DNA from: M30B53 sp964600785
GTDB taxonomy: Bacteria; Planctomycetota; Planctomycetia; Pirellulales; UBA1268
Length of the DNA: 18,874 nucleotides
NCBI GenBank assembly: GCA_964600785.1
Contig: CAZRKH010000086.1
Location: 1-18,874 of the forward strand
Reading direction: 5' to 3'
Shown here in pieces: positions 7,478 to 13,799 of this stretch. Position 1 is the first letter of the stretch. Each line of letters begins with the position of its first letter. The notes below the pieces were generated by a model that saw only the letters and a program-made list of their open reading frames with translations, was not told where the DNA came from and did no database searches. A program made the translations under genes and the position numbers.

Positions 7478-8308
7478 ATGCGAATTCACCGCCCGTCACG
7501 GCCGCTCACCGGGATTTCCCGGCATGCCCTCGCGGTGGCGATCGCCGTGTCGGCCGCGGCCAGTTCACAGCCGCGTGCCGCCGAGCCGGGCCAGGGCGGG
7601 CCGGCACCGGCGCTCATCCCGCCGCCGGGCGAGGAGCCGCCGCCGCAGGCCGATGACCTTGCCGGGCTCGCGACGCCCGAGGGGCTGCTCGGCTACGCCC
7701 TGGGCCTGCGGATCGGTCGCAGCATTCTTGCCGACTTCAAGACTCAGGGCACCGAGGTCGATCCAGCAGCCCTGGCGAGGGGACTTGCCGACGGCGTGCT
7801 CGATGCCCGTCCGTTGGTTGCCGAGGAGAAACTCGCCGGCGCCCTCGACAGCTTCGAGCGACAGATGCGGAAGCTTGAACGGGAACGGCTGGCCAAGCTT
7901 GCCGACGCGGCCCGTCGCAACCGGGCTGCAGGCACCGCCTTCCTCCGTCAGAATGCCGCCCGCAACTCGGTCCGCAGTCTGCCCAGCGGCCTGCAGGTGG
8001 AGGTCGTTCGCGAAGGAGACGGCCCGCGACCGACGATCGATGACACGGTCACGACCCGCTATGTCGGCACCCACATCGACGGGAGTCGGTTCGATGCGAC
8101 CGATCCGCAGGGGGAGCCGGCGACCTTCCCGCTGCGGGGCGTGGTGCCGGCCTGGCAGGAGGCGCTGCCGATGATGCGGGTCGGCTCGAAATGGAAGCTC
8201 TACGTGCCTCCCGAACTCGCCTATGGCGACGCGGGTGATCCACCGGTGATCGAGCCCAATGAAGTCCTCATCTTCGAGATCGAATTGCTGGGCATCGAAG
8301 GGCGTTGA
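7478..8308 (+). CDS. Exported FKBP-type peptidyl-prolyl cis-trans isomerase (FkpA/Mip-like)
   Basis: A 276-aa protein with a basic N-terminus and a hydrophobic segment (ALAVAIAVSAAASSQPRAAE) that looks like a signal peptide, then a Pro-rich linker. Residues about 60-160 form the helical dimerisation domain (LLGYALGLRIGRSI, then a long charged helix KLERERLAKLADAARR). From about residue 168 the FKBP domain follows: SGLQVEVVREGDGPRP, YVGTHIDGSRFDAT, PAWQEALPMMRVGSKWKLYVP and ELAYGD ... EVLIFEIELL, in the normal order. The usual active-site phrase reads VVPAWQEAL, close to the canonical VIPGWTEAL. It should fold proteins outside the cytoplasm. ATG 7478 was preferred; a GTG three bases upstream is also open. 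The gene overlaps the next one by 50 bp. Confidence 0.92.
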   Translation: MRIHRPSRPLTGISRHALAVAIAVSAAASSQPRAAEPGQGGPAPALIPPPGEEPPPQADDLAGLATPEGLLGYALGLRIGRSILADFKTQGTEVDPAALARGLADGVLDARPLVAEEKLAGALDSFERQMRKLERERLAKLADAARRNRAAGTAFLRQNAARNSVRSLPSGLQVEVVREGDGPRPTIDDTVTTRYVGTHIDGSRFDATDPQGEPATFPLRGVVPAWQEALPMMRVGSKWKLYVPPELAYGDAGDPPVIEPNEVLIFEIELLGIEGR

Positions 8309-9551
8309 AGCCCTCCTGTCGACGGCCCTCCTGTCGACGGCCCTTCTGTCGACGGCCCTCCTGTCGACGGCCCTCCTGTCGACGGCCTCCCCGGCGATGG
8401 CCACCGACCCCGACCCCTTCATCGCCGCCCGCGAGCGGATGGTCCGCGAGGTGCTCATCGAGGGCGGGATTCGCGATCCCCGCGTGCTCGAGAGCATGCG
8501 AACCACGCGGCGGCACGAGTTCGTCCCGCCACAGCAGCGTCGGCTGGCCTACGTCGACATGGCCCTGCCGATCGGTGAGTCACAGACGATCTCCGGAATT
8601 TTCGTGGTCGCCTACATGACCGAGCAGCTCCAGCCGCGGGCGACCGATCGGGTGCTCGAGGTCGGCACGGGCAGCGGCTACCAGGCGGCGGTGCTCGCAC
8701 CCCTGGTGAAGACGGTCTACTCGATCGAGATCCACGAGCCGCTCGGCCGCAGGGCGGCCGCAACGCTGCGACGGCTCGGCTACGAGAACGTGGTGACCAC
8801 GATCGGGGACGGCTTCCGTGGCTGGCCCGAGCATGCCCCTTTCGACAAGATCATCGTCACCTGCTCTCCTGAGGACGTGCCGGAGCCGTTGGTCGAGCAG
8901 CTCGCCGAAGGCGGACGGATGGTGATTCCTGTCGGTGAACGCTACGACCAGACACTCGTGCTCCTGACCAAGCGGGGTGGGCGGATGGTCCGCGAACCGC
9001 TGGTGCCAAGCCTCTTTGTGCCGATGACCGGCCGCGCCGAGGGGGAGCGTGAGGTCCAGCCTGACGGCACACGGCCTGCGCTGAACAATGGCGGCTTCGA
9101 GGAACCGCTCGGCGATCCGACGGTTCCCGCCGCCTGGTACTACGGCCGGCAGATGCAGCGGTTCGAAGCGGCGGACGCGGCCGAGGGGCGGTGGGTGGCG
9201 AGACTCGTCAATCGCGACCTCGGCCGGCCGGCCCACCTCTTCCAGGGCTTTCCGGTCGATGGGCACAAGGTCCGCCGGCTGACAGTCTCGCTGGCGATCC
9301 GCGGCGAGGGAATCCTCGCCGGCCGTGGCCCACAGACGCCCTCGGTGGTGGTCCGGTTTTACAACGCCACGCGTGCCCGCTCCTCGAGGGACAGCTTCGG
9401 CGGCTGGGTCGGCAGCTACGGCTGGCGACGGGTGCACGGCGAGATCGCGGTGCCGCCTTGGGCCCGTGAGGCGATCATCCAAGTCGGGCTGCAGGGGGCC
9501 ACCGGCAGTTGGGAAGTCGACGACGTGGCGATCCGCTCAGAGCCGCGGTGA
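8259..9551 (+). CDS. Exported protein-L-isoaspartate O-methyltransferase fused to a jelly-roll-like domain
   Basis: A 430-aa protein. The catalytic part (residues about 50-260) is a clear PCMT: GESQTISG (106-113), the SAM-binding loop VLEVGTGSGYQ (132-142), FDKIIVT and GGRMVIPVG. PCMT repairs isoaspartyl residues by methylation with S-adenosylmethionine. Residues about 275-430 are extra: NGGFEE ... PAAWYYG ... GSWEVDDVAI is the pattern of a CBM4/9-like galactose-binding jelly roll. The N-terminus (basic, then five ALLST repeats, then SPAMA before TDPDP) looks like a signal peptide, so the enzyme may be exported. The start ATG 8259 lies inside the FKBP-family gene. The next in-frame ATG, 8397, would give a cytoplasmic form beginning MATDPDPF; the choice is uncertain. 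An exported form would need SAM outside the cytoplasm, which is unexplained. Confidence 0.88.
   Translation: MKSSSSRSNCWASKGVEALLSTALLSTALLSTALLSTALLSTASPAMATDPDPFIAARERMVREVLIEGGIRDPRVLESMRTTRRHEFVPPQQRRLAYVDMALPIGESQTISGIFVVAYMTEQLQPRATDRVLEVGTGSGYQAAVLAPLVKTVYSIEIHEPLGRRAAATLRRLGYENVVTTIGDGFRGWPEHAPFDKIIVTCSPEDVPEPLVEQLAEGGRMVIPVGERYDQTLVLLTKRGGRMVREPLVPSLFVPMTGRAEGEREVQPDGTRPALNNGGFEEPLGDPTVPAAWYYGRQMQRFEAADAAEGRWVARLVNRDLGRPAHLFQGFPVDGHKVRRLTVSLAIRGEGILAGRGPQTPSVVVRFYNATRARSSRDSFGGWVGSYGWRRVHGEIAVPPWAREAIIQVGLQGATGSWEVDDVAIRSEPR
8313..8387 (+). repeat. Five tandem 15-bp units coding (ALLST)5 in the PCMT signal peptide
   Basis: The unit CTCCTGTCGACGGCC is repeated five times back to back (8313, 8328, 8343, 8358, 8373); the third copy has one C-to-T change that is silent. 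It begins 5 bp after the FKBP-family stop codon (8306-8308). In the PCMT frame it forms the hydrophobic core of the putative signal peptide. Each unit carries a GTCGAC palindrome. Near-identical units point to recent expansion or frequent slippage. Confidence 0.95.
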
Positions 9552-9572
9552 ACCCTGCTGCGACTGCCCGCA

Positions 9573-9612
9573 GACACGCAAAAACGCCTGTTTTGAGGCA
9601 AAAACGCGTGTC
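9573..9612 (+). terminator. Nested inverted repeat after the PCMT gene, possible terminator
   Basis: An outer 7-bp stem GACACGC (9573-9579)/GCGTGTC (9606-9612) encloses an inner AAAAC (9581-9585)/GTTTT (9590-9594) hairpin and a direct repeat GCAAAAACGC (9578-9587 and 9598-9607). It begins 22 bp after the stop at 9551. There is no T-run directly behind the outer stem, so function is tentative. Confidence 0.35.
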
Positions 9613-9679
9613 CCGGCGGCGGCTCTACGACGGCTGCATCGCCCAGACACGCGGGGGCCGCAAAATCACCCCATTCTTC

Positions 9680-9707
9680 TTGATTTACCAAAACCACCAA
9701 CTATCTT
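9680..9707 (+). promoter_or_regulatory. Putative sigma-70-type promoter for the TIGR03000 protein
   Basis: TTGATT (9680-9685), a 16-bp spacer and TATCTT (9702-9707) lie in a markedly AT-richer stretch (about 9660-9730) that stands out from the high-GC surroundings. The implied leader is about 70 nt. Confidence 0.45.
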
Positions 9708-9742
9708 TGCCATTGCTCGCGTTTCTTTTCGGTTTCACGAAG

Positions 9743-9766
9743 TCCCAGACCCTTTCCCAGACCCTT
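9743..9766 (+). repeat. Two exact 12-bp repeats in the leader of the TIGR03000 gene
   Basis: TCCCAGACCCTT occurs at 9743-9754 and again at 9755-9766 with no gap, just before the GAAAG at 9771-9775 that may serve as ribosome binding site. It could be a slippage product or a protein/RNA binding site. Confidence 0.8.
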
Positions 9767-9783
9767 CAAAGAAAGACATGTCC

Positions 9784-10950
9784 ATGATTCGTCATGCATC
9801 CCTCTCCGCGTCACGCCTCGCCGGGCTTGTCGCGGTTCTCGTCGTCGCGGCGATGGCCTGCGAGGCCTCCGCCGGCTGGCACCATCGCTATCACGGCTCA
9901 TCAGGTGGTTCTTCTGGAGGCTCGTCTGGCGGCTCCTCTGGCGGATCTTATGGATCCTCGGGTGGCTCCTACGGCTCGTCGGGCGGCTCGTCGGGCGGCT
10001 CCTACGGATCCTCCGGCGGCTCGTACAGCAGCCACGGCTCGCATGGCATGACCCGCCGTGAGTGGCGGTACCACCGTCGTGAGATGCGGCGGGCGAGTCG
10101 GCACTCCAGCCACGGCTCCTCGGGCGGCTCGCACGGTTCTTCTGGCGGCAGCCACGGCTCGAGCGGCGGCTCCTCAGGCGGCTCGTCGGGCGGCTCCTAC
10201 GGTTCCTACGGCGGGTATTCCACGCCGGCCTACGTGCCGATGCAGGAGAGTGTCGAGTCGTATCGCGTGATCGACGACCAGCCGGTTGAGGCCGGTGGCG
10301 ACGGTGCCGAGGCAATCGACGTCCCCGCTGCCGCCGAGACGCCGACGACGATGCGGCTTCCAGCCGATGCAGCGATGATCGTGGTGGAACTGCCGGAGTC
10401 GGCGAAGGTCTTCGTCAACGGCAGCCGCACCTCGGCGACTGGTTCACTGCGACGCTACGTCTCCCGCGGGCTCGAGGCCGGCAAGCAGTACGAGTTCGTG
10501 GTGCGGATGGCTGCCGGCAGCGGTCAGGCCGACACCACCCGTGTCGTGTCGCTCGTGGCGGGTGAGATCTCTTCGATCTCGTTCCTCGACACCGCGGCCG
10601 AGACGGTCGTCTCCGCTGATGCTCATGACAATGGGGCCGACATGACGTCGGCCGTCATGACGTCGCTGACCCTCAACGTCCCGGCCGACGCGAAGGTCTG
10701 GCTCGCCGGCAACGAGACCCGCATGGCGGGTGCCCGGCGGGTCTTTGAGACCACGGCCCTGCCGCGGGGCGAGTCGTGGAGCGGGTACGAAATCCGCGTT
10801 TCGGCGACGGTCGATGGCCGCCTCGTGGAGGCCTCGAAGGTCGTCGACCTCGCCGCCGGTGACAGCCTCGAACTGGAGCTGACTCCCACCGGGGACGACC
10901 TGATCGTCTCCGGCGGCCAGGCTCCCGTCGGGTCGACCGCGGCTTTGTAA
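9784..10950 (+). CDS. Secreted Gly/Ser-rich protein with two TIGR03000-like domains
   Basis: A 388-aa exported protein. The signal peptide is clear (SRLAGLVAVLVVAAMACEASA, cleavage after about residue 30). Residues about 38-85 and 109-145 are low-complexity GSSGGS/GSYGSSGG repeats, split by a basic patch (MTRREWRYHRREMRRASRHS). The C-terminus has two copies of a planctomycete domain, at about 193-270 (IVVELPESAKVFVNG ... GSLRRYVSRGLEAGKQYEF) and 296-377 (LTLNVPADAKVWLAG ... GARRVFETTALPRG). Both show the TIGR03000 pattern: P.xAKV.V.G, then G..R.F, then Y...V. TIGR03000 has no known function; a cell-surface or envelope role is inferred. ATG 9784 has GAAAG 8 nt upstream; ATG 9778 is also possible. 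A longer upstream reading would overlap the PCMT gene and is rejected. The gene sits alone between a promoter-like region and a strong terminator. Confidence 0.88.
   Translation: MIRHASLSASRLAGLVAVLVVAAMACEASAGWHHRYHGSSGGSSGGSSGGSSGGSYGSSGGSYGSSGGSSGGSYGSSGGSYSSHGSHGMTRREWRYHRREMRRASRHSSHGSSGGSHGSSGGSHGSSGGSSGGSSGGSYGSYGGYSTPAYVPMQESVESYRVIDDQPVEAGGDGAEAIDVPAAAETPTTMRLPADAAMIVVELPESAKVFVNGSRTSATGSLRRYVSRGLEAGKQYEFVVRMAAGSGQADTTRVVSLVAGEISSISFLDTAAETVVSADAHDNGADMTSAVMTSLTLNVPADAKVWLAGNETRMAGARRVFETTALPRGESWSGYEIRVSATVDGRLVEASKVVDLAAGDSLELELTPTGDDLIVSGGQAPVGSTAAL
9892..10215 (+). repeat. Low-complexity Gly/Ser/Tyr-coding repeats
   Basis: Degenerate 12- to 21-bp units of the type GGCTCCTCTGGCGGC, coding GSSGG and GSYGSSGG, fill 9892-10050 and 10108-10215. 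The basic segment is between them. The codons vary between units, so selection appears to act on the peptide rather than on the DNA alone. Confidence 0.85.
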
Positions 10951-10983
10951 ACGAAAGGTGTCGTGCAGACTTCGCAGGAACCT

Positions 10984-11003
10984 CCGGGCGAATGAGGGCC
11001 CGG
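10984..11003 (+). terminator. Short hairpin between the TIGR03000 gene and the main terminator
   Basis: CCGGGC (10984-10989) pairs with GCCCGG (10998-11003) across an 8-nt loop. It lies 34 bp after the stop codon with no T-run behind it. It is probably auxiliary to the strong terminator at 11042. Confidence 0.3.
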
Positions 11004-11041
11004 GCGACCTGATCGACACAGAAACGTGAGCTGATCGAATT

Positions 11042-11078
11042 CCCCCGCGGAGACGCCCAAGGCTCCGCGGGGGATTTT
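11042..11078 (+). terminator. Strong intrinsic terminator of the TIGR03000 gene
   Basis: A perfect 11-bp stem, CCCCCGCGGAG (11042-11052) and CTCCGCGGGGG (11063-11073), with a 10-nt loop, is followed by ATTTT (11074-11078). It separates the TIGR03000 gene from the next transcription unit. Confidence 0.82.
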
Positions 11079-11098
11079 CGTGCGCGGTCCCCGCGGGG

Positions 11099-11104
11099 TA
11101 GATT
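11099..11104 (+). promoter_or_regulatory. Possible -10 box for a leaderless message
   Basis: TAGATT is 8 nt upstream of the ATG at 11113, right after the terminator, and no Shine-Dalgarno precedes that ATG. The arrangement matches the box before the FKBP-family gene (7466-7471). Confidence 0.4.
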
Positions 11105-11112
11105 TCCTGGGT

Positions 11113-11778
11113 ATGCCAAGGGAAATCCCGCGGGAAATCGAGACGACTGATTCGCCGGCCGGCTGGCCGGCCGCGGTGCGAGCGGTCGCCTCACTGGCGA
11201 TTGTGCTGCATCTGCTTGGCGTGATCCTGCCGCCGCTGGCCGGCCCGCCACCGGCGAGCCTGCTTGCCAACCGGGCGATCCAGCCCTTCCGGCCCTACGT
11301 GGGCCTGCTCTATCTCGGCCACGGCTACCGCTTCTTCGCGCCCGATCCGGGGCCTGGCCATTCCCTCCGCTTCGCGGTAATCCAGCGCGACGGCGGGATC
11401 GTGGAGGGATCGATTCCCGACGCCGACCGCGACCGTCCGCGGCTGCTCTACCACCGCCGCTTCATGATCCCCGAGAAGCTTGCCGCCCTCGTGCCACCCC
11501 CCGATGCCCCCGCACAGATCCGCCGCGAAGCGAAGCGGGACTGGCTGCCGCTGGTGCGGGCCATCGCCGGCGAGCTGCTGCGGCGACACGATGGGCTGAC
11601 CGCTTCGATCGACCTCGTCGAGCACGACCTGCCCACGCCGGCCGACATGCTCGAAGCCAAGCGGGCAGGGGAGGGCGGGGAGTATCTTGGTGATGACCTG
11701 GTGATCCCGCTGGGCACCTTTGCCGTGCAGGTCGAAAGCGACCGCCCCACCCTCCCTGGGGGAGGCTCGCCGCGATGA
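11113..11778 (+). CDS. One-TM protein of unknown function paired with the HTTM protein
   Basis: A 221-aa protein that I know only by context. A single TM segment lies at about residues 22-43 (VRAVASLAIVLHLLGVILPP). It is followed by a conserved-looking block YLGHGYRFFAPDPGPGHSLRF (about 67-87), a beta-type region, and an Arg-rich helical part (RREAKRDWLPLVRAIAGELL). Proteins with a TM helix then a FAPDP block typically sit beside HTTM proteins, and here the next gene is one, joined by an ATGA overlap (11775-11778). ATG 11113 was chosen over an upstream GTG at 11080, because 11080 would place the coding start before the -10-like box. No enzyme motif was seen. Confidence 0.78.
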   Translation: MPREIPREIETTDSPAGWPAAVRAVASLAIVLHLLGVILPPLAGPPPASLLANRAIQPFRPYVGLLYLGHGYRFFAPDPGPGHSLRFAVIQRDGGIVEGSIPDADRDRPRLLYHRRFMIPEKLAALVPPPDAPAQIRREAKRDWLPLVRAIAGELLRRHDGLTASIDLVEHDLPTPADMLEAKRAGEGGEYLGDDLVIPLGTFAVQVESDRPTLPGGGSPR

Positions 11779-12731
11779 ACAGCCCGCTTGTATCCACCGT
11801 CGCGGGAACGCTGCCGGCGGCGGGGCAGGGGGGCTGGGTCGCGGCCTGGAACCGGTTCTGGTTCACGCCGGCCGACCCTCTGCCGCTGGCATTGATCCGC
11901 ATCGCCACAGGATGCCTGCTGGCCTGGTCGAGCTTCGTGTGGCTCCTCGACTTCGAGGCCTTCTTCGGGCCGGCTGGCTGGCTGCCCGCCCATGAGACCT
12001 GGCGGATGAACGACCAGCCTTGGCAGTGGAGCTGGTATTTCGCGGCCGGCAGCCCGGCGGTGCGGATGGCCCTGGGGATCCTCACGCTGCTTGCCGCGGT
12101 GGCCACGGCGCTGGGGCTGGCCACGAGGCTCGCAGCGGTGATTGCCCTGGCCGGGCTGGTGAGTGCCGCCAACCGTGCACCGCTGAATGTCTTCGGTCTC
12201 GACGACATCCTCGGCATGCTGATGATCAGCGTGGCGGTGGGCCCCGCCGGCAGCTGCCTCTCGCTCGACCGCAGGATTCGAACCGGCCTGGCGGCGGGCG
12301 ATGCCGCGGGCCCTTCGGTCTCGGCCAACCTCGCCCTTCGGCTGCTGCAGGTGCACCTCTGCGTGGTCTACTTCTTCTCCGGCTGCGGCAAGCTGCTGGG
12401 GGCGAGCTGGTGGGATGGCATGGCGTTGTGGGGTTCGCTGGCCAATGCCCAGTATCGCACGCTCGATCTCACTTGGCTGGCCGCCTTCCCGCTGCTGATC
12501 AATGCGATCACCCTGGCGACGCTCTTCTGGGAGGTGGGCTACGCCGCGATCATCTGGCCGAGACTGACGCGACCCTGGGCGATCGGGATGGCGGTGGCGG
12601 TGCACCTGGGGATCGGGCTGGCGATGGGGATGATGGAGTTCGGCCTGGCGATGATCACGGCCAACGCCGCCTTCGTGCCGGCAACCACCTGGCGACGGTG
12701 GACTCAGCGGCACCGCCGCGATACGGTCTGA
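11775..12731 (+). CDS. HTTM domain membrane protein (vitamin K-dependent gamma-carboxylase-like)
   Basis: A 318-aa polytopic membrane protein with several TM helices: about residues 36-58, 96-132, 144-158, 188-205, 236-262 and 266-300. Characteristic HTTM blocks are visible: PLALIRIATGCLLAW near the start, the lumenal-type segment FFGPAGWLP, and QVHLCVVYFFSGCGKLLG followed by SWWDGMALW. The late helices carry EVGY and HLGIGLAMGMMEFG. HTTM proteins resemble the membrane part of vitamin K-dependent gamma-glutamyl carboxylase; most bacterial members have no known substrate. The start overlaps the preceding stop (ATGA), so it is probably translated with the FAPDPG protein and may form a complex with it. 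No terminator is visible before asd, 69 bp downstream. Confidence 0.86.
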   Translation: MNSPLVSTVAGTLPAAGQGGWVAAWNRFWFTPADPLPLALIRIATGCLLAWSSFVWLLDFEAFFGPAGWLPAHETWRMNDQPWQWSWYFAAGSPAVRMALGILTLLAAVATALGLATRLAAVIALAGLVSAANRAPLNVFGLDDILGMLMISVAVGPAGSCLSLDRRIRTGLAAGDAAGPSVSANLALRLLQVHLCVVYFFSGCGKLLGASWWDGMALWGSLANAQYRTLDLTWLAAFPLLINAITLATLFWEVGYAAIIWPRLTRPWAIGMAVAVHLGIGLAMGMMEFGLAMITANAAFVPATTWRRWTQRHRRDTV

Positions 12732-12800
12732 CAGCATGGCGGCGGCCACTTGCAGGGCCGCTACCTGACACCTCGTCCCGCACAGCAGGAGTGATTCTCA

Positions 12801-13799
12801 GTGGTTGACACGATCGCCGTCGTCGGAGCGACCGGAGCTGTCGGTCGCATCATCGTGAGTCTGCTTTTGGAGCGACAGTTCCCGGCCCGCCGCGTGAAGC
12901 TGCTCGCTTCGAGTCGCTCTGCCGGCCGGCCGCTGGAGATCGGCGGCGGCCGATTCGACGTCGAAGTGACCACGCCGGAGGCCTTTGAAGGTGTCGACAT
13001 CGCGATCGGCAGCACCCCCGACGAGGTGGCCCGCGAGTTCGTCCCGCAGGCTGTCGAGCGGGGGGCGGTGGTGGTCGACGAGAGCGCCGCGTTCCGCATG
13101 CAACAAGGCGTGCCGCTGGTGATTCCCGAGGTCAACCCGGAGGCGATCGCCGACCACCGCGGGATCATCGCCAGCCCCAATTGTTCGACCACGCAGATGG
13201 TGATGGCTCTCAAGCCGCTGCACGATGCCGCCGGCGTGCGGCGGGTGGTGGTCAGCACCTACCAGGCGGTCAGCGGGGCGGGCCTGGCGGCCTCCCGCGA
13301 ACTGCTCGAGGGGATGCGGGCGGTGCTCAGCGGGGATCCGGAGCCTCGCAGCGTGTTTCCCCACCCGATCGTGGGCAACCTGATCCCCCAGATCGGCTCG
13401 CCGCGGGACCGGGGGAGCACCAGCGAGGAGATGAAGATGGTGCTCGAAACCCGCAAGATCCTCGGCGACGACTCGATCGGGATTCTCGCCACCTGCGTCC
13501 GCGTGCCGGTGGTCACCGCCCACAGCGAATCGATCCTTGTCGAGACCCATCGCAAGCTCACCGCCGAGGAGGCCCGCCGGCTGCTTGCCGAGGCACCCGG
13601 AATCGTCGTCCACGACGACCTCGCTGCCGGCAGCTACCCCACGCCCCGCGCCGCCGAGGGCCGCGATGAGGTGATCGTGGGCCGCATCCGCGAGGACGAC
13701 TCCTGCGAGAACGGGATCGCCATGTGGTGCGTCTGCGACAATCTCCGCAAGGGTGCCGCCACCAACGCGGTCCAGATCGCCGAGGCACTCGCCCGATGA
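12801..13799 (+). CDS. asd: Aspartate-semialdehyde dehydrogenase
   Basis: A 332-aa cytoplasmic enzyme that reduces aspartyl phosphate to aspartate semialdehyde with NADPH, the branch point to lysine/diaminopimelate, threonine and methionine. The NADP-binding start VVGATGAVGR is followed by the catalytic cysteine C128 in SPNCSTTQ. Then come STYQAVSGAG and the active-site histidine H241 in RVPVVTAHSE; the length is usual for the family. The GTG start is supported by CAGGAG at 12786-12791, nine bases upstream. The stop overlaps the truA start (ATGA, 13796-13799), so the two genes are probably co-transcribed and translationally coupled. Confidence 0.96.
   Translation: MVDTIAVVGATGAVGRIIVSLLLERQFPARRVKLLASSRSAGRPLEIGGGRFDVEVTTPEAFEGVDIAIGSTPDEVAREFVPQAVERGAVVVDESAAFRMQQGVPLVIPEVNPEAIADHRGIIASPNCSTTQMVMALKPLHDAAGVRRVVVSTYQAVSGAGLAASRELLEGMRAVLSGDPEPRSVFPHPIVGNLIPQIGSPRDRGSTSEEMKMVLETRKILGDDSIGILATCVRVPVVTAHSESILVETHRKLTAEEARRLLAEAPGIVVHDDLAAGSYPTPRAAEGRDEVIVGRIREDDSCENGIAMWCVCDNLRKGAATNAVQIAEALAR

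Noticed and set aside
8313..8387. The five 15-bp units as a CRISPR array
   Set aside because: The units are contiguous without spacers, lie inside a coding frame and have no cas genes nearby.
9325..9783. N-terminal extension of the TIGR03000 protein back to 9325
   Set aside because: It would overlap the PCMT gene by over 200 bp, cross the promoter-like region and bury a clear signal peptide.
11448..12749. 433-codon minus-strand reading frame opposite the HTTM pair
   Set aside because: It is extremely Arg/His/Gln-rich without domains, while the plus strand encodes clear TM helices and HTTM motifs.
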